The notes below the pieces were generated by a model. That model did not search any database and was not told the origin of the DNA. It worked only from the letters and a program-made list of their open reading frames with translations. A stretch of 64,000 nt of DNA from Aquidulcibacter sp. (lineage in GTDB: Bacteria; Pseudomonadota; Alphaproteobacteria; Caulobacterales; Aquidulcibacteraceae): NCBI GenBank assembly GCA_027532555.1, contig JAPZTJ010000011.1, positions 1 through 64,000 on the forward strand, in the 5' to 3' direction. The translations under genes and the position numbers were made by a program. Every line of letters begins with the position of its first letter. Within the stretch, counting starts at the first letter, position 1. Below are positions 42,919-52,323 of the stretch, piece after piece.

Positions 42919-43464
42919 ATGTACTACGGCGCGCTCCATCCAGAAAGCCGGGCGTTCTTGAGCTCTTGGGAGGCCCTAAACGGGCTGTCAGACCAATCTG
43001 AGTCAGGTTCTGCTACATCAAAAGACGCGTCATCCATGATAGGACGTATCTTTTTGGCGCAGCGAGCAAGTGAAGGCGTCTTCACCTTCAAGACCGTCGG
43101 CAGTGACTTGACACTCTGGACTGGTAGGGACCTGCGTGATCATGATGTCGCAAGCCTCTTCCATGGCGCAGATCGTAATTTGATCCGTGCCCTACTGGAA
43201 TCCGCGATTACGGGACCAGGTCCCGCATTAGCCCGCGCTGCCGCCTTTGGTGCCGGGTATGGGCAAAGAACGGAAGTTGAATGGGTGTTTCTACCCTTGA
43301 CGGATAGATCCGGTGCGGATCGGGTTTTGGGCCTGCTACAGCCGATCAACCAAGCGCAGTCGATTTCCAAGCCTGTGCTACGCTTTTCATTGACCGCCTT
43401 GTTGCCACCAACCCATGAAATGCCTGTTCGTCAGGGTCTACGCCTAGTTGTCAGCCGAGACTAA
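42919..43464 (+). CDS. PAS-domain protein (PAS_5 type)
   Basis: A 181-residue soluble protein with a single PAS_5-like domain: IGRIFLAQRASEGVFTFKTV, then SDLTLWTGRDLRDHDVASLF and VEWVFLPLTDRSGADRVLGL. No kinase or GGDEF output domain is attached, as in the PAS-only proteins of Caulobacterales. GAGGAAA is well spaced before ATG 42919. Its 3' end overlaps the convergent ABC gene by 14 bases. Confidence 0.85.
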   Translation: MYYGALHPESRAFLSSWEALNGLSDQSESGSATSKDASSMIGRIFLAQRASEGVFTFKTVGSDLTLWTGRDLRDHDVASLFHGADRNLIRALLESAITGPGPALARAAAFGAGYGQRTEVEWVFLPLTDRSGADRVLGLLQPINQAQSISKPVLRFSLTALLPPTHEMPVRQGLRLVVSRD

Positions 43465-45298
43465 TCGATTGGTCGTTCGGTTGTGATCCAGTTTGAAACT
43501 GCAACGCAGCCAACTCCGCATAAAGGCCACCTTTAGCAATCAATTGGTCATGCGTGCCCGTTTCGACAATACGCCCTTGGTTCAGCACTAAAATGAGATT
43601 GGCACGACGGACCGTGGACAGGCGATGCGCGACCACAATCGTTGTACGATTGGCAGCAAACCGATCTAAGGCTTCTTGAACTCGCGCCTCAGAGTCTGAG
43701 TCTAATGCACTGGTAGGTTCATCCAGCAACAAGATAGGGCTATCGCGCATGATAGCGCGAGCCAAAGACAAACGTTGGCGCTCCCCACCTGACAGGCGCG
43801 TCCCCCTTGGACCAACTTGGGCCGATAGACCGTCGGCCAAGCGATCCACAAAGTCGCATGCTGCGGCGGACAAGGCGGAGCGAATGGCAGCTTCATCCGC
43901 GCCGGGCAACCCCATGGCAACGTTATCGGCAATAGAGGCGTCAAAAAGCGTCGCATCTTGGCTGACCAAGGCAATGTGCTGACGCAAGCTCGCCAAAGTC
44001 GCTTGACCAATGTCTTGCCCGTCAATCAGGACCCGTCCGGCGCTTGGATCGAACAATCGTGGGATCAGATTAAGTATTGTGGACTTGCCAGCACCAGAGG
44101 GCCCAACCAAGGCCAAAGTTTGGCCAGGCTCTGCCATGAAGCTGATTTTGTCCAAGCCCACAGTGCCATTGGGCCAGTTGAAGCCAACGTTTTGAAACTC
44201 AATCCGACCAGGGCCACGGGTCAGGGTTAATGCCTGCGGCCGATCTCCAATGCTGGGGGTTTCATCCAAGACAGAGAAGAAGCGCTCTAAAGCTGAAAGC
44301 CCTTCCTGCAGGACACTGTTTAAGCCACCGAGACTGCGGATCGACTGAGCTGCCAAAAGAAGTGAGGCGATAAAGGCCGTCAGCGTGCCGACGCTGGCTG
44401 CCCCTTGGCTGATGCGAAAGCCAGCAAAGGCAAATACCCCAGCAATGGCAAGCCCGCCCAAAACTTCGAGGATGGGATCTACCCGGCCCTTCTGCTCAGC
44501 CATTTTTAGTAAGAGCGACATTCGGGTCAACAGCGCTGACCCAACTCGATTGCTTTCGGCTTTTTCCAAGCCATAGGTTTTCACCAAGCGGATGCCGCCT
44601 AAACTCTCTTCAACCACACCGGCCAAGTCAGCGGCTTGGTGTTGAGCCCGCGCAGCAGTTTTGCGAAGCCGTGCGCCGATCATCGATACAGGGCCAATCG
44701 CCAAGGGAAGGATGACGAGGCAGACCAAAGCCAACTGCCAGTCACCCATGAGCATGACACCGACGACGCCGACCAAAGTAAGAATGTCCCGGATAAGACT
44801 GTTTGCAGCCCGCAACACAGCCTCTCGAACGGCATTGATGTCGTTTAGAAATCGAGCTGAGAATGCCCCCGATGGCTCAGCGCTGAGGCGAGCGAAATCT
44901 AAGGTCAATAACTTGACAAACAAGTCCTGTTGCAGCTTGGTGGTAGCAGCTAGCGCCACTCGATTGGTTAAGACCGTGGAAGCATAAAGCGCGATGCCCT
45001 TAATCAGGGTCGCTGCAATAATCGCCAAAGGCCCAACCGTGGCCATGGCGGCGGGGGTCAGCCAACTGGGCGTGCTGACTGTCGCAGGGCTTTCGTCCGC
45101 GCTCAGATTAGCTAAAGCGTCGATGACTTGACCAAAAAGCCAAGGATAAGAAGCGGAAGCGGCTGCAACTACCGCCATCAACAAGGTGGCTATCCACAAT
45201 ACACCCGCATGCGGTTTCAGCCAGCCCGACCAAAACCGCTTGACCAGATCGACGCTTTGCGCCGACTGCGTGTCAGGGCCTTTAGTGATCGTCTTCAT
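43451..45298 (-). CDS. ABC exporter, MsbA-like (fused membrane and ATPase domains)
   Basis: A 615-residue protein with six membrane helices (roughly 35-320) and one nucleotide-binding domain: Walker A GPSGAGKST, Q-loop LVSQDATLFD, signature LSGGERQRLS, Walker B ILLLDEPTSALD and H-loop VAHRLS. This is the half-transporter exporter type that works as a dimer. Its setting, after pmbA, IMPase and DUF4170, is one that in other Alphaproteobacteria carries lipid A genes, so a lipid A flippase role is plausible but unproven. ATG 45298 overlaps the end of DUF4170 by 17 bases. Confidence 0.88.
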   Translation of the reverse strand: MKTITKGPDTQSAQSVDLVKRFWSGWLKPHAGVLWIATLLMAVVAAASASYPWLFGQVIDALANLSADESPATVSTPSWLTPAAMATVGPLAIIAATLIKGIALYASTVLTNRVALAATTKLQQDLFVKLLTLDFARLSAEPSGAFSARFLNDINAVREAVLRAANSLIRDILTLVGVVGVMLMGDWQLALVCLVILPLAIGPVSMIGARLRKTAARAQHQAADLAGVVEESLGGIRLVKTYGLEKAESNRVGSALLTRMSLLLKMAEQKGRVDPILEVLGGLAIAGVFAFAGFRISQGAASVGTLTAFIASLLLAAQSIRSLGGLNSVLQEGLSALERFFSVLDETPSIGDRPQALTLTRGPGRIEFQNVGFNWPNGTVGLDKISFMAEPGQTLALVGPSGAGKSTILNLIPRLFDPSAGRVLIDGQDIGQATLASLRQHIALVSQDATLFDASIADNVAMGLPGADEAAIRSALSAAACDFVDRLADGLSAQVGPRGTRLSGGERQRLSLARAIMRDSPILLLDEPTSALDSDSEARVQEALDRFAANRTTIVVAHRLSTVRRANLILVLNQGRIVETGTHDQLIAKGGLYAELAALQFQTGSQPNDQSISLG

Positions 45299-45542
45299 CC
45301 GGGGTTGGGCCGTTGGGATCAATCAAACGGTGGGCATGGATCACGAAATAACGCATATGAGCATTATCTACCGTGCGCTGGGAAGCGCTTTTCCAAGCAT
45401 CACGGGCCTCGGCATAATTGGGATAGGCTCCAACAAAGTCCATCGCCTTCAGATCGCGAAACTCCACATCCTCAAGGTTCTGTACTTCTCCACCGATGAC
45501 GATGTGGAGCAATTGCTTCTTTTGGACGGCTTTTCGTTCCAT
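45282..45542 (-). CDS. DUF4170 family protein
   Basis: An 86-residue protein. LLHIVIGGEVQNLEDVEFRD, then GAYPNYAEARDAWKSASQRT, and VDNAHMRYFVIHAHRLIDP match DUF4170, an alphaproteobacterial family of unknown function found beside lipid A genes. GAGGAAGA precedes ATG 45542. It is between the IMPase-like gene (7 bases) and the exporter (overlap). Confidence 0.9.
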   Translation of the reverse strand: MERKAVQKKQLLHIVIGGEVQNLEDVEFRDLKAMDFVGAYPNYAEARDAWKSASQRTVDNAHMRYFVIHAHRLIDPNGPTPDEDDH

Positions 45543-45549
45543 TTCTTCC

Positions 45550-46338
45550 TCACGACAGTTTTACATGGTGGACGCGATCAATGAGTAAGGGATGTAAGGG
45601 CTTACCCGCAACAACCAGACTTTTTTGAAGTGGTACTAGCTGATTGTAAATAAAGGCTGCACCTTCATGTGTGGTCGCCAGCGCGCCTGCCTCGTTCACG
45701 ATTACATGTGCGGCAGCTAAGTCCCAGTCGCTTTTAGCCGAAAGAGCGATTGCGCCATCATAATGACCCGCCGCCACCAGGCACATGCGATAGGCAATCG
45801 AGTTGCGCGAAACGACATCCATCTCCGGCCAAGGCGTTGGCCAAGCTGGGTGCCGGAACATGCTGGGGTCGCCCAGCATGGCACATCCTTCCAAAGAATC
45901 CACGAGGCTGGGTTGGATCGCGACGCCATTCAGGCGCGCGCCGCCGCCTTGAAATGCATCAAACATCTCACCGGTCGCAGGATTGAACACCACCCCTAAA
46001 ACTGGCTTACTTTCTGCTAATAGGCCGATACAAATCGTGAAATGCGGCTTTGCCTTTATAAACGCACGTGTACCATCAATCGGGTCAACGACCCAGCAGA
46101 AGCGCGCGGACTGTCGCGACTGATCGTCAACGGTTTCTTCCGATAGCCAACCATAATCAGGGCGCTTGGCTAACAAGCGCTCCTTCAGCAGAGCATCAAT
46201 CGCCAAATCAGCATCACTGACCGGATTATTGGGTGATTTATCGCGCACATCCATCTGCGTGCCGAAATAGCGCATTGCAACGGCACCCGCTTCTGAAGCG
46301 GCCTCCAATGCTAGCGCCAGATCAGCCGTCAAATTCAT
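45550..46338 (-). CDS. Inositol monophosphatase-superfamily phosphatase, CysQ-like
   Basis: A 262-residue lithium-sensitive-type phosphatase. The metal motifs are GWLSEET, WVVDPIDGTRAF and SDWDLAAAHVIVNEAGA, complete. Candidate reactions are 3'(2'),5'-bisphosphate nucleotide hydrolysis (CysQ), inositol phosphate or histidinol phosphate hydrolysis; sequence alone does not decide, though the alphaproteobacterial setting next to DUF4170 favours CysQ-like annotation. It starts three bases after the pmbA stop. Confidence 0.85.
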   Translation of the reverse strand: MNLTADLALALEAASEAGAVAMRYFGTQMDVRDKSPNNPVSDADLAIDALLKERLLAKRPDYGWLSEETVDDQSRQSARFCWVVDPIDGTRAFIKAKPHFTICIGLLAESKPVLGVVFNPATGEMFDAFQGGGARLNGVAIQPSLVDSLEGCAMLGDPSMFRHPAWPTPWPEMDVVSRNSIAYRMCLVAAGHYDGAIALSAKSDWDLAAAHVIVNEAGALATTHEGAAFIYNQLVPLQKSLVVAGKPLHPLLIDRVHHVKLS

Positions 46339-46341
46339 GCC

Positions 46342-47679
46342 CTATGCCCCCGCAATCGTCATGGCTGGGATCAAAAGACTAGGACATTGTAGCGATGCAC
46401 GACCATCATAATCATTGCCCGGTACCAGCGTAGCATACATGTCCAGCATGTTACCCGCGACGGTGATTTCATTGACCGGGCGTACTATTTTACCATTCTC
46501 AAACCAAAGACCCGAAACACCTACAGAATAATCGCCCGTGTTCTGGTTGAAACTGGGAGACAGGGTTTCGATGACCACAAGGCCATTACCCGCTTGCGCC
46601 TGTAATCCCGCGAGGTCATGTTGGCCCGGCATCACGGTTACGTTGCTTGAGCCAATGCCCGGTGCCCCACCGGGGTTCATGCTGGCATGGCCTGTTGACT
46701 TCAACCCCAATTGTTTGGCGCTGGAGGTATTAAGCAGCCAAGTTTGCAGCACGCCATCAACAACCAGATCGCGGGCTGCCACGGGTAAGCCTTCGCCATC
46801 AAACGGGCGGGACGACCACCCCCCCTTTTCCAAGGGATTGTCGGTAATGCGAATGTTGGAAGCAAACACCTGTTGGCCCAACTTATCGCGCAAGAAGGAA
46901 ACGCCACGCGCCACGGAGGCACCTGAGATGGCACCTAGAAAGAAGCTGATCAGACGGCTCGCCACCCTATTTTCAAAGATGACCGGCGCGACACAGCTTT
47001 CAAGTTTGGTAGCACCCAAGCGTGCCAACGTGCGCTCGCCTGCATTGCGGCCTATGATAGCGGACGCCTTCAAGTCCTTTAAAAAGCGGCTGGAGTCGCT
47101 ATCCCAATCGCGCTCTTTATGGTCACCGCGTTCAGCAATCGCGGACAGACCTAGGCCCCAAGATGTGCCGCGATAGCCGCCACGAAACCCGTTGCTTGCG
47201 CCATACACGACTTGGCTTGCGCCCCATTCAGCGCCAGAGCCCCCGGAATTGGTGATACCTGCAAGGTCCAAAGCCGCAGCCTCGCTCTCCAAGGCGCGGG
47301 TTTCAAGATCGGCTATATCGGCTTCTGTGTCGTCCCAGAGCTCGAGATCAACTTGGTCTTTAGCAAGTTCTCCGGCCTCGGGAAGGCCACACCAAGGGTC
47401 TTCCGCCGCAGCTTTTGCCATGGCCACGACCCGTTCAGCTAAAGCATCTAAGGCGGCCAAACTGAAATCAGACGTTGAGGCGCCGGCTTGTTTCTTTCCA
47501 ATCAAGACCCGTAAGCCAGCTGAGCGGCTCTCTTCGCTTTCAACGGATTCCAGCTGGCCCAGGCGCACGGACACAGACAAGCTTTTGCGGTCTAAACAGG
47601 CCGCATCGGCCGCTTCAGCACCTAGGAATTTTGCGCGGGACAGGAGCCGATCAACGGCTGCATCAAGATTTGAGCTCAT
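46342..47679 (-). CDS. pmbA: Metalloprotease-like PmbA/TldE
   Basis: A 445-residue protein of the TldD/PmbA family. It lacks the HExxH zinc motif of TldD, as expected for PmbA (TldE), the inactive or auxiliary subunit of the TldD/E protease that processes peptide modifications and CcdA. Family blocks: GASNGFRGGYRGTSWGLGLS, then HASMNPGGAPGIGSSNVTV, and GDYSVGVSGLWFENGKIV. TldD is not in the window. Upstream start ATG 47679. Confidence 0.92.
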   Translation of the reverse strand: MSSNLDAAVDRLLSRAKFLGAEAADAACLDRKSLSVSVRLGQLESVESEESRSAGLRVLIGKKQAGASTSDFSLAALDALAERVVAMAKAAAEDPWCGLPEAGELAKDQVDLELWDDTEADIADLETRALESEAAALDLAGITNSGGSGAEWGASQVVYGASNGFRGGYRGTSWGLGLSAIAERGDHKERDWDSDSSRFLKDLKASAIIGRNAGERTLARLGATKLESCVAPVIFENRVASRLISFFLGAISGASVARGVSFLRDKLGQQVFASNIRITDNPLEKGGWSSRPFDGEGLPVAARDLVVDGVLQTWLLNTSSAKQLGLKSTGHASMNPGGAPGIGSSNVTVMPGQHDLAGLQAQAGNGLVVIETLSPSFNQNTGDYSVGVSGLWFENGKIVRPVNEITVAGNMLDMYATLVPGNDYDGRASLQCPSLLIPAMTIAGA

Positions 47680-47785
47680 AGATCACTTCTAAAGCGGGTT
47701 TGACTCGATGCGAAGTCAATTGCGCACAAAAGCTTCAGTGCACCCATTTTAGACTCTAATGGCCCCGCCCCAATAAACGAGACCT

Positions 47786-48088
47786 CTAAAGTGCGGAGTC
47801 GAGATCCGTGCTCAGCAATTGTTCGGCAAAAGCGTCCGCATCAGCTGCCAAGGTTTTTTGTTCGCTCTGCCAAGACTGATAATAGACAAAGCCACCAACA
47901 CCTAGAACCAAGCTCGCAGCCAAAGCGCCGAAGGTCTTGACCCAATCAGGACGCGATGCCGACTGTGTGCTGAAAGCAGCCATTGCAGCCGCTTCGATGC
48001 GGGCAGCGGGCATCTCTGGCACTGGGCTAGCGTGAACCAATACTTTGGCCAGAGCCTTATTCAGCGGGTGATGATCCAAGATACTCAT
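47786..48088 (-). CDS. Small membrane protein, probable anti-sigma factor
   Basis: A 100-residue protein with a 48-residue cytosolic part (DHHPLNKALAKVLVHASPVPE...), one membrane helix (FGALAASLVLGVGGFVYY) and a periplasmic tail. The layout and the four-base overlap (ATGA) with the sigma factor gene argue for an anti-sigma factor. It lacks the HxxxCxxC zinc motif of many ECF anti-sigmas and no family match is recognised; function is inferred from position and topology. Confidence 0.6.
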   Translation of the reverse strand: MSILDHHPLNKALAKVLVHASPVPEMPAARIEAAAMAAFSTQSASRPDWVKTFGALAASLVLGVGGFVYYQSWQSEQKTLAADADAFAEQLLSTDLDSAL

Positions 48089-48678
48089 GCTGCATGTCCT
48101 TCCACGGACGCTTGTAACAAATCGGCCTTCTCAGACGCAAGGGCTAGCCGCAAGGCGCGTCGGCCTCGAGCCAATAGAGATTCCACGGCATCAACACTAA
48201 TGCCTAAAACTTCGCCAACCTCTTTGGCGGCCAGTTCCTCATAATGGGTGAGGACAATGGCAGCCCGTTGGCGATCGGGTAAACCCGCGAGGGCAGCATC
48301 AACGCAATCACGCAAGGCGGTTTGATGCAACCTTGTGTCGGGCATTGGCCCGGGATCGAGCGGCTCGGGCGCTTGGTCTTCGTCAACAAAGCGTCCGGCT
48401 TTTCGCAGACGGTCGAAACAAAGATTGGTGGTCACTTGGTGCAGCCACGTCTCAACCCTTGCCCGACCGGTCTGCCAAGTTGGCAGGACTTTCCACAGAC
48501 GGATCAGCGCTTCTTGGGTCACATCTTCAGCCTCTGCGGCATCTCGCAAGAGGCGCCAGCTTATCCGCCACAGCTTAGGCGAGACAGCTTTGACCAAAGC
48601 GGCAGCCGCGGCGCGGTCACCGCGGCCCGCTTTGGCGATCAAGCCTGCCAAGGGATCAAAGACGAGGGGGTTTGACAC
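48085..48678 (-). CDS. ECF RNA polymerase sigma factor
   Basis: A 197-residue sigma-70-family protein of ECF type. Region 2 is LWRISWRLLRDAAEAEDVTQE with ALIRLWKVLPTW, region 4 is LAGLPDRQRAAIVLTHYEEL then AAKEVGEVLGISVDAVESLL. The linker (about 97-125) is a short Pro/Asp-rich stretch. The start is a GTG at 48678. It stands 21 bases after the EF-hand gene and overlaps the probable anti-sigma, forming a three-gene operon. Target genes cannot be read here. Confidence 0.92.
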   Translation of the reverse strand: MSNPLVFDPLAGLIAKAGRGDRAAAAALVKAVSPKLWRISWRLLRDAAEAEDVTQEALIRLWKVLPTWQTGRARVETWLHQVTTNLCFDRLRKAGRFVDEDQAPEPLDPGPMPDTRLHQTALRDCVDAALAGLPDRQRAAIVLTHYEELAAKEVGEVLGISVDAVESLLARGRRALRLALASEKADLLQASVEGHAA

Positions 48679-48699
48679 GCTAGGAGACCCTGTTCTGAC

Positions 48700-49431
48700 T
48701 TACCAAGGGCGGCCGGGTCCACGACGTGGCCCACCTTCGCGTCCTTGACGGGCAGCAGCGGCAGCTTCTTCACGGGTCAAGCGACCATCCTTATTGGCAT
48801 CAGCCCGCTCAAACATCGGATCAGGGCGGCCAATCCATTCGTCGCGACTAATCTTGCCGTCCTTGTTGGCGTCGTAGGCCCCAATGGGTGGTGGGGGAGG
48901 CGGCCCATCGCGGCGATCCTTCTTCCGGTCACCCATTTTGCCGCGCATGGCATCGAGTTCATCGCGGGTGACGCGACCATCTTTATTTGCATCGAGGCGG
49001 GTAAACATCTCAGCCGAGCGCTCTTGCATTTTGGTTTGCTTTTCTTGCATGCGGGCGGCCATCGCGGCGTCAAACTCTGCCCGTGTGACCGCACCATCCT
49101 TGTTGGCGTCAGCAAGGCTCATTAAGTCGCGGCCCTCCCGAGGTTCGCGCGGTGGTCCTTGCATGCCATCTGGGCGAGGTGGACGGGGTGGACGGGCAGC
49201 GCGCATTTCGTCGTCGGTGACAAAACCGTCTTTATTCTTGTCGGCCCTATCAAACACGGCGGAACGCGTGGTGCGCACTTCGTCCATGGTAATGGCACCA
49301 TCTTTATTCAGGTCCGCGCGCTCAAAAAAGCCAGGACCTTCCCCTGGAGGGGGCGGTGGGCCTTGTTGGGCCAGAACGGGGGTTGCCAACAACATCAAGC
49401 CAGCGGTGGCAAGAACTATCTTTAAACGCAT
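48700..49431 (-). CDS. Secreted protein with six EF-hands
   Basis: A 243-residue protein with a signal peptide (cleavage near PVLAQQ) and six EF-hand calcium-binding loops: DLNKDGAITMDE, DKNKDGFVTDDE, DANKDGAVTRAE, DANKDGRVTRDE, DANKDGKISRDE and DANKDGRLTREE, with Pro-rich spacers. All loops keep the D-x-[DN]-x-[DN]G pattern. It should bind calcium in the periplasm or outside. AAGGA precedes ATG 49431. First gene of the operon with the ECF sigma factor; a calcium-linked signal to the sigma factor is inference. Confidence 0.9.
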   Translation of the reverse strand: MRLKIVLATAGLMLLATPVLAQQGPPPPPGEGPGFFERADLNKDGAITMDEVRTTRSAVFDRADKNKDGFVTDDEMRAARPPRPPRPDGMQGPPREPREGRDLMSLADANKDGAVTRAEFDAAMAARMQEKQTKMQERSAEMFTRLDANKDGRVTRDELDAMRGKMGDRKKDRRDGPPPPPPIGAYDANKDGKISRDEWIGRPDPMFERADANKDGRLTREEAAAAARQGREGGPRRGPGRPW

Positions 49432-49512
49432 GATCTGGTTCCTTTGTGCAGCTGACCTCGGGGGAGAAGGCCAAGCTTGTTTGCGATCTGGTTTTAAAAC
49501 GCGGCTGAAAGC

Positions 49513-52323
49513 CTATTCCGTCGAAACGCCTGCAATCTCATTAAAGTGATGAAGAATAAGGGCGCGCGCATCATCATACATCGCGATCGCTGTCTGGAAG
49601 TCTGGTGCATCAAGGCAGTGCGCGACCGCTTGGGTTAGGCCAGCAGCTGCCGTGATCGGGTCGAAATCAGAGCCTGCAGCTACGGCGAGGAGTTGTCGCA
49701 CATTCTGGAGGACAGAGCCCGCTTTGACTAAGCGCCCTGCCTCTTCGGGGTCCAGAAACCCATAATGTGCAAGCGCTTGGATTGCTTCAACCGTATTGGC
49801 GTGAATGATGGGCTTGCCGGAACCTGCAGCCGCTAACTGATGATATTGCGCAAAGAACTCCAGATCAATCAGCCCGCCACGTTGCCGCTTTACATCCCAG
49901 CCGCCGCGCACCGGATGGGCGGCAACCATCTTTTCGCGCATGGCAAGGATTTCGCTGGCCAAAGTCTCAGTTGGCCGCGGCTTTTGCAAAACCCTTTGGG
50001 CAAGCGCCGCGATCTCGGCCATAAGACTTGTATCCCCCGCAACTGGGCGCAACCGCGTTAAGGCTTGAAACTCCCACGTCCAAGCTTGGCTGTCATAATA
50101 GCGCTCTAGCGCAGATAGTCGCACGGCAACCGGCCCTGCCCTTCCAGACGGCCTTAGCTGCATATCAACTTCATAGAGGCTACCTTCGGCGGTCTGGACC
50201 GACAGGGCAGAAACCAAGCGCTGGGTAAGCCGCGCATGCCATTGCTCGCCACTAATCGGGCGCTTGCCATCAGACTCGCACTCTGCATCAGCAACATCAT
50301 AGACAATCATCAAGTCGAGATCGGAATCTGCAGCTAATTCCTGCCCGCCAAGCTTCCCCCATGCACAGATCGCCACCCGCCCAGGGATAAGGCCATGGGC
50401 TTCTGCCATAGCTTCGTAAGCAACCGGCAGAAGCGCAGAAATGCTCGCTTCGGCAAGGTTTGAATAAGCAAGTCCTGCTTCCTCAGCCTTGGCGCGTCCG
50501 TGCAACACCTGAAAGCCAATGCGGAACATTTCCTCGCGGTGCGCGCGGCGCACAACATCGAGAGATTCTTCAAAGCCATGCGCTTGCGTTAAGCTCGTGC
50601 GCAAAACCTCTAAGCGTGTCTGAGGTTCATCCATGGATAGGGGAGCCGAGAAACGCGGCGAAAGCATCGCGTCCAAAATGGCGGGTCGTTGTGCGAGCAC
50701 TGCGCCTAACCGCGGGGCCAGCGCCAAAGTCGCGCACGTCTCCTTCAGGATGCGTGGCTCAGCCTTAAACAATGACAAGACCTGAACGCCCGCAGGGAGC
50801 GCAGCAAAGAAGTCCTGAAAGCGCACGAAGCCCGTGTCAGCTTCCCCGGTTGCTGCAATGGCTTGCAACAAATCAGGCGTTAGAGCGGTTAAAAGCTCCC
50901 GCGCCCGTGCAGTGCGCGTTGCCGGCACATGGCCATGGTGCCAAGCGCGAATGGTGCGGGCGATCTGCCTAGGCTCGCTAAAGCCCAATGACGCGATGGT
51001 CTCAATTGTTTCGGGGTCGTCTTCCACGCCTGTAAAGACCAACGAACCAAGAGGACTTGATAGCGACTTACTGTCAGGAAACAGTTCGCGCACGCGGTTT
51101 CGCACCATCTCGCGACAGGCTTTAATGTCTTTGTCGAGGGCGGCAAGGTCTGCATGGCCAGACAAAACTGCCACGCGTGCACGCCGGTTTGGGTCGGCTG
51201 GTAGTTTATGGGTCTGCTCATCATCGAGCATTTGGATTCGATGCTCAATGGTCCGCAAGAAACGATAGCCCGATGCCAGATCATCGCGGGCATGCGCATC
51301 GATCCGGCCAGCGGCAACAAGCGCATCAAGAGCCTGCAGCGTTCCCCGAACTCGTAAACTAGAGTCGCGGCCTCCTAGAATAAGTTGTTGCGTTTGGGCA
51401 AAAAACTCAATCTCGCGAATACCACCCCGGCCCAGTTTAACGTCAAAGGCTGGGTCATCTAGGTCAGTAGAGCGACGGACAGCGTGTATTTGCCGGAGAA
51501 TGGATTGGACATCGTCAATCGCGGCAAAGTCTAAATTCTTGCGCCAAATGAAGGGCAGCAAATGCGTCAAAAGACTGCCAGCTGCCTCAAAATCCCCACT
51601 AATGGCGCGCGCTTTGATAAAGGCTGCTCGCTCCCAATTCTGACCAACACTCTCATAATAGGCTTCCGCCGCACGCAAAGACACAGCAACCGGGGTTGAG
51701 GCTGGGTCGGGACGCAGACGCCAGTCCACCCGAAAGACATAACCCTCTGCCGTTACCTCTTCGAGAATGCGGGAGATGGCCTGTACCTGGCGGACACAGA
51801 CACCACTGGCAGCATCTTGATCCTCTGGACGAAACGCATCTCGATCAAAGAACGCGGCAAGATCAATGTCGCTCGAATAATTGAGTTCTTGCGCGCCATG
51901 CTTGCCCATCGCAATGATGAAGAGACCCGGCACCTGATCAGGTATCAGAAAGCTCGCCGCATCTCGACTAGCAGCAGACCGACTGGCCAAAATCATGGCG
52001 GTTTGGGTGGCTTGGTCGGCTAAGTTGGATAACGCGAGGGTCACCGCGCCCAAGTCCAGCTGCCCACTCAAATCGCCAAGCGCGCAGGCTAAGTGGGTAT
52101 CGGCTTTCGCGCGACGTAACGCTGCCATGGCTTCAGGAACACCAAGCTCCGCAGCCTCCTGGGCACTAATCAAACTGTCAGAAAGGACTTCAGAGACTTG
52201 ACCAGACAAAAGGGCACTGGCCGAGTCTGGTCGTCTTTGACTCAAGCGATCGAGGTACGGGGCAACAAGGCGTGCTGCGGCCAAGGCATCTGGCAAATAG
52301 CCTATGGACTTAACACCGACCAT
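49513..52323 (-). CDS. glnE: Bifunctional glutamine synthetase adenylyltransferase/deadenylyltransferase
   Basis: A 936-residue enzyme that adenylylates and deadenylylates glutamine synthetase in nitrogen control. Both nucleotidyltransferase domains are present: the N-terminal one has IAMGKHGAQELNYSSDIDLA and the C-terminal one AWGKLGGQELAADSDLDLMI. PII-binding and central helices fill the middle. Length is normal. It starts within the stop of the upstream kinase (TGATG), as in the alphaproteobacterial order kinase-glnE. Confidence 0.96.
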   Translation of the reverse strand: MVGVKSIGYLPDALAAARLVAPYLDRLSQRRPDSASALLSGQVSEVLSDSLISAQEAAELGVPEAMAALRRAKADTHLACALGDLSGQLDLGAVTLALSNLADQATQTAMILASRSAASRDAASFLIPDQVPGLFIIAMGKHGAQELNYSSDIDLAAFFDRDAFRPEDQDAASGVCVRQVQAISRILEEVTAEGYVFRVDWRLRPDPASTPVAVSLRAAEAYYESVGQNWERAAFIKARAISGDFEAAGSLLTHLLPFIWRKNLDFAAIDDVQSILRQIHAVRRSTDLDDPAFDVKLGRGGIREIEFFAQTQQLILGGRDSSLRVRGTLQALDALVAAGRIDAHARDDLASGYRFLRTIEHRIQMLDDEQTHKLPADPNRRARVAVLSGHADLAALDKDIKACREMVRNRVRELFPDSKSLSSPLGSLVFTGVEDDPETIETIASLGFSEPRQIARTIRAWHHGHVPATRTARARELLTALTPDLLQAIAATGEADTGFVRFQDFFAALPAGVQVLSLFKAEPRILKETCATLALAPRLGAVLAQRPAILDAMLSPRFSAPLSMDEPQTRLEVLRTSLTQAHGFEESLDVVRRAHREEMFRIGFQVLHGRAKAEEAGLAYSNLAEASISALLPVAYEAMAEAHGLIPGRVAICAWGKLGGQELAADSDLDLMIVYDVADAECESDGKRPISGEQWHARLTQRLVSALSVQTAEGSLYEVDMQLRPSGRAGPVAVRLSALERYYDSQAWTWEFQALTRLRPVAGDTSLMAEIAALAQRVLQKPRPTETLASEILAMREKMVAAHPVRGGWDVKRQRGGLIDLEFFAQYHQLAAAGSGKPIIHANTVEAIQALAHYGFLDPEEAGRLVKAGSVLQNVRQLLAVAAGSDFDPITAAAGLTQAVAHCLDAPDFQTAIAMYDDARALILHHFNEIAGVSTE

